Source of the DNA: Alphaproteobacteria bacterium
GTDB lineage: Bacteria > Pseudomonadota > Alphaproteobacteria > Caulobacterales > Caulobacteraceae
Direction of reading: 5' to 3'
Assembly: GCA_018820275.1 (NCBI GenBank)
Contig: JAHJOO010000050.1
Location: 62,001 to 126,000, forward strand
DNA length: 64,000 nt
Below are positions 61,401-64,000 of the stretch, in pieces. Made by a program: the position numbers and the translations under genes. Position 1 is the first letter of the stretch. Every line of letters starts with the position of its first letter. The notes below the pieces were generated by a model. It made no database searches. It saw only the letters and a list, made by a program, of their open reading frames with translations, and had not been told where the DNA came from.

Positions 61401-63281
61401 CTAAGCCGCCTCGGGTGCCCGGTGAGACGCCGCGAAGTCGCCGCGCACCTCGGCGTGGCTGCCCGGCAGGCGTGCGCGCGTGGCGTCCTCAAGCCACATC
61501 GCGGTCGTCGCCACCTTGAAAACCTGGAAAAGGGCGGCAGCGTTGCCCGTGACGGCTCGTTGAAACAGCTGCGCCGTGGCCTTCCGCTTGAGGTAGGTCC
61601 ACAGGGGGTGATTTGTGTCACCCAAGAGGTCGCTCATGAACTTGCCCCCGTCTTGTGCGATCCAGGTATGGATCGGCGTAGGGTAGCCCCGCTTGTCCAA
61701 CCGATTTGCGATCTGGGCGAAGCCCCGGGCCTGGAGGTAATCTCTGACCGGTGCCTTGGTCCGCCCCCCCGAGATCAGGGACGGGCGTTTTCTGAAGACC
61801 TGCTCGACCAGACGGTAGTCCATGAACGGCAACCGGCTTTCGACTCCGTGAGCCATGCTGATCGCATCGCCATAATGCAGCAGGGCTGGCAGTATCTGAC
61901 GGCAGTGATCGTCCTTCAGCAGATCGAACAGTCCCGCACCCGCCGGATCCTCGGCCGTTGCAGGGCGCTCACGAAGGCCTTCCTGCAGGATCGCATTCCC
62001 GCTGCGGCTGTGTGACCACAGCCGGTAGGCACCCGGAAAGGCTTGCCGCGCCGACCAGAGCGCGATCCACCTTGCGCCGAACGAACGACGCAGGGTTGCC
62101 ATCTCCGTGGGCACCTGGGCCCAGCCGGACCGGCCCCTGATCACTTGCCGTAGGAGTGGAAGGGCGTAGCGGGGATACCCGCCAAGCAGTTCATCGGCGC
62201 CTTGGCCTTCGAGGAGAACCGTGATTCCGCGTTCCCGGGCCGCTTTCATCATTGCCCACGACGGCACGATCGCCGGCGAGTAGCTGGGCGAGTCCATGTG
62301 ATGGATGGCCTTGCGCAGGGTGGCATGCCAGTCGGCCAGGTCGGAGTCGACCGTCGTCAGGGGCGCGCGGGCGAGATCGGCCGCGATCTGCGCCCAGTGC
62401 TCCTCGCCGCGAGAAGTGTCGCCGTAGACCGACGTGAAGCACTGGAGCGAGTTTCCGGAGACCGACCCTGCGGCCGCAAGAATGGCGCTGGAGTCCAGGC
62501 CGCCCGAAAGCGTGAGTCCCACCGGGACGTCGCTGCGGAGGCGGAGGTGAACGGCACTCTCCAGCGTTTGGCCGAAGTCGAAGGGGGCGGTGTCGGAGTC
62601 ATCCGCGTCCGGGTAGTTCCAGTAGGCCTTCAGCCTCAGGAGGGCACCCGGTGAGACAAAGCCACACGAGGCCGCCGGGAGCGAGCGGATGTTTCGATAG
62701 AACGAACGCCCTCCCGCATGCATTTCGGTGCTGGAGAACAGATGGGCGATGGCATCCGGGTCCGGATCCGCGAGCTGAGGGACGAGGCTGAGAAGCGCCT
62801 TCGGCTCGGAGGCAAACAGGAAGCGTCCTTCAACTTCTGCGTAGTAGAATGGCTTCACGCCGAAGCGGTCGCGCGCCACGAACATCTGGTTGGAGTGACT
62901 GTCCCATATCGCAAAGGCCCACATGCCGTTCAATCGATCCAGCATGCCGGCGCCCCACAGGGCATACGCCTTCAGCAACACCTCTGTGTCGGTCCGGGTG
63001 CGGAACCGGGCTCCGAGACCTTCCAACTCCGTGCGCAACTCGAGGTAGTTGTAGATCTCGCCGTTGTAGACGATGACCGCCCCGGTTTCCGGGTCGGCCA
63101 TCGGCTGCAGCCCGTCTTCGCTCAGGTCGATGATCGCCAAACGCCGATGCCCGAGCAGCACCTTGGCATCGCTCCAGACGCCTTCGCCATCGGGACCGCG
63201 GTGGCTGATCGACTCCAGCGCGCCGGCGAAGCGCTGGACGTCGCTTTGGACCGGATTCAGAACGCCCAGAATGCCGCACAT
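61401..63281 (-). CDS. asnB: Glutamine-hydrolysing asparagine synthase (AsnB family)
   Basis: A 626-residue class II amidotransferase. ATG 63281 places Cys2 as the N-terminal nucleophile (MCGILG). The glutaminase half has SHRGPDGEGVW, LGHRRLAIIDL and VYNGEIYNYLELR. The synthase half has LTLSGGLDSSAI (PP-loop), EGQGADELLGGYPRY and HGVESRLPFMDYRLVE. In polysaccharide loci such proteins often amidate uronic acids or make modified amides rather than free asparagine, so a glycan-modifying role is likely. The adjacent fcl gene is divergent. Confidence 0.92.
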   Translation of the reverse strand: MCGILGVLNPVQSDVQRFAGALESISHRGPDGEGVWSDAKVLLGHRRLAIIDLSEDGLQPMADPETGAVIVYNGEIYNYLELRTELEGLGARFRTRTDTEVLLKAYALWGAGMLDRLNGMWAFAIWDSHSNQMFVARDRFGVKPFYYAEVEGRFLFASEPKALLSLVPQLADPDPDAIAHLFSSTEMHAGGRSFYRNIRSLPAASCGFVSPGALLRLKAYWNYPDADDSDTAPFDFGQTLESAVHLRLRSDVPVGLTLSGGLDSSAILAAAGSVSGNSLQCFTSVYGDTSRGEEHWAQIAADLARAPLTTVDSDLADWHATLRKAIHHMDSPSYSPAIVPSWAMMKAARERGITVLLEGQGADELLGGYPRYALPLLRQVIRGRSGWAQVPTEMATLRRSFGARWIALWSARQAFPGAYRLWSHSRSGNAILQEGLRERPATAEDPAGAGLFDLLKDDHCRQILPALLHYGDAISMAHGVESRLPFMDYRLVEQVFRKRPSLISGGRTKAPVRDYLQARGFAQIANRLDKRGYPTPIHTWIAQDGGKFMSDLLGDTNHPLWTYLKRKATAQLFQRAVTGNAAALFQVFKVATTAMWLEDATRARLPGSHAEVRGDFAASHRAPEAA

Positions 63282-63594
63282 GTTCGAGATTCCAAATGCA
63301 GCGTTCACATCCGGGGCCGGGCTTGGCGGCCCCCGCCGAACCCGCGCTCCGCCCGCAAGGCATGATCGAGTTTGGGCCTGCTTTCAAGACTAGCGTGAGC
63401 GAAATTCAGGCTTTTGACATCCCGGGACAGCCGCCTGCCGCTCGCCCTTCCGGCGCAGTCGCCATGAGCGTGCGCGCCGTTCAGCCTTTCGAGAACGATC
63501 TTCATGAGCTAGAAGCGCACGCGTCCTGCCCCGGGCACCTTGGGCATCCTGCAAACTGACCGCCTGGACCCCTGGCGGAGAACCACGTCTGGTG
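63282..63594. other. Intergenic region between asnB and GDP-fucose synthase genes
   Basis: 313 bp between divergent genes, expected to hold both promoters. I see no convincing small gene, dyad or RNA element in it. Confidence 0.4.
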
Positions 63595-64000
63595 ATGACA
63601 TTGGAAAAAACCGCGCGCATCTTCGTGGCCGGGCACAACGGCATGGTCGGCGCTGCGCTGTGCCGTCGCCTGGCAGACAAGGGGTACGTCAACCTCGTGA
63701 CCCGCTCCCGCGCGGATCTCGACCTGACGGACCAATCGGCCGTTCGTCGCTTCTTCGATGAACAGGAGCTGGACTACGTCTTCATCGCGGCTGCCAAGGT
63801 GGGCGGGATTCATGCGAACAACGTCTATCGCGCCGAGTTTCTTCACCAGAACCTGATGATCGCGGCGAACCTGATCGACGCTGCGCACGTGGCAGGGCTC
63901 GATCGCCTGATGTTTCTGGGCAGCAGCTGCATCTATCCCCGCGACTGCCCTCAGCCGATCCGGGAGGAGTATCTGCTCACCGGACCGCTGGAGAGCACCA
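63595..64000 (+). CDS. fcl: GDP-L-fucose synthase (partial, cut by window end)
   Basis: The first 135 residues of a GDP-4-keto-6-deoxymannose epimerase/reductase. [23 protein letters not shown] binds [38 protein letters not shown] and [29 protein letters not shown] are hallmarks, including the Ser/Cys pair of the active site. ATG 63595 is preceded by an in-frame GTG at 63592. It completes GDP-L-fucose synthesis with ManC and Gmd. Confidence 0.95.
   Translation, partial: MTLEKTARIFVAGHNGMVGAALCRRLADKGYVNLVTRSRADLDLTDQSAVRRFFDEQELDYVFIAAAKVGGIHANNVYRAEFLHQNLMIAANLIDAAHVAGLDRLMFLGSSCIYPRDCPQPIREEYLLTGPLEST

Overview
The window is a GC-rich chromosomal segment of an alphaproteobacterium, most likely a Caulobacteraceae member close to Brevundimonas. 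The basis is base composition and third-position bias, a TonB-dependent receptor with a long plug of the kind common in that family, a malate synthase G, an RsaD/PrtD-type type I secretion pair, a legionaminic-acid gene set, and TTAACCAT CtrA-type half-sites. The taxonomic call is inference, because no rRNA is present. I saw no tRNA, rRNA, CRISPR array, transposase or integrase, and no recognisable transcription factor gene.

1-13.4 kb is mostly metabolism. A lipoprotein gene is cut by the window start. It is followed by MsrC (free methionine sulfoxide reductase), then a tightly packed run of an SDR reductase, a citrate-lyase-beta-like CoA-ester lyase and the capsule Kdo transferase KpsC. Next come a long-form KAS III enzyme, an outer-membrane barrel and small hypotheticals. 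Pyruvate phosphate dikinase and malate synthase G are divergent across a perfect 12-bp dyad.

13.5-33.3 kb holds transport, secretion and envelope functions: a type I secretion adaptor plus ABC permease, an ammonium channel, a periplasmic M16 protease and an aldehyde dehydrogenase. A TonB receptor, a beta-helix lipoprotein and a GspC-like gene run together on the minus strand. An alpha-glucosidase is divergent from a sugar MFS transporter. Two tandem secreted proteins look like permuted papain-fold hydrolases, and an AGE-family sugar epimerase follows.

33.5-40.7 kb is a nonulosonate (legionaminic acid) pathway: LegB, LegC, an antisense NeuD/LegH-like acetyltransferase, NeuC/LegG, NeuB/LegI and a CBS-domain nucleotidyltransferase like PtmE. 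It is bracketed by two small membrane proteins with the same acidic C-terminal tail. No CMP-nonulosonate synthetase is seen.

40.9-64 kb is an extracellular or surface polysaccharide locus: Wza-like exporter, M48 lipoprotein protease, UDP-glucuronate-type epimerase, O-antigen ligase/polymerase, TPR membrane protein, Wzc-like tyrosine autokinase, FlaA1/CapD dehydratase, a coupled cupin/methyltransferase/PIG-L trio, family 2 glycosyltransferase, Gmd, AsnB and the start of GDP-fucose synthase. Two proteins there are unusual fusions: a polyprenyl-phosphate sugar transferase joined to a Gfo/Idh/MocA oxidoreductase, and a mannose-1-phosphate guanylyltransferase joined to an AGE epimerase. The products indicate a polymer containing GDP-mannose-derived deoxysugars and uronic or amino sugars. 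The flippase and most glycosyltransferases must lie outside the window.
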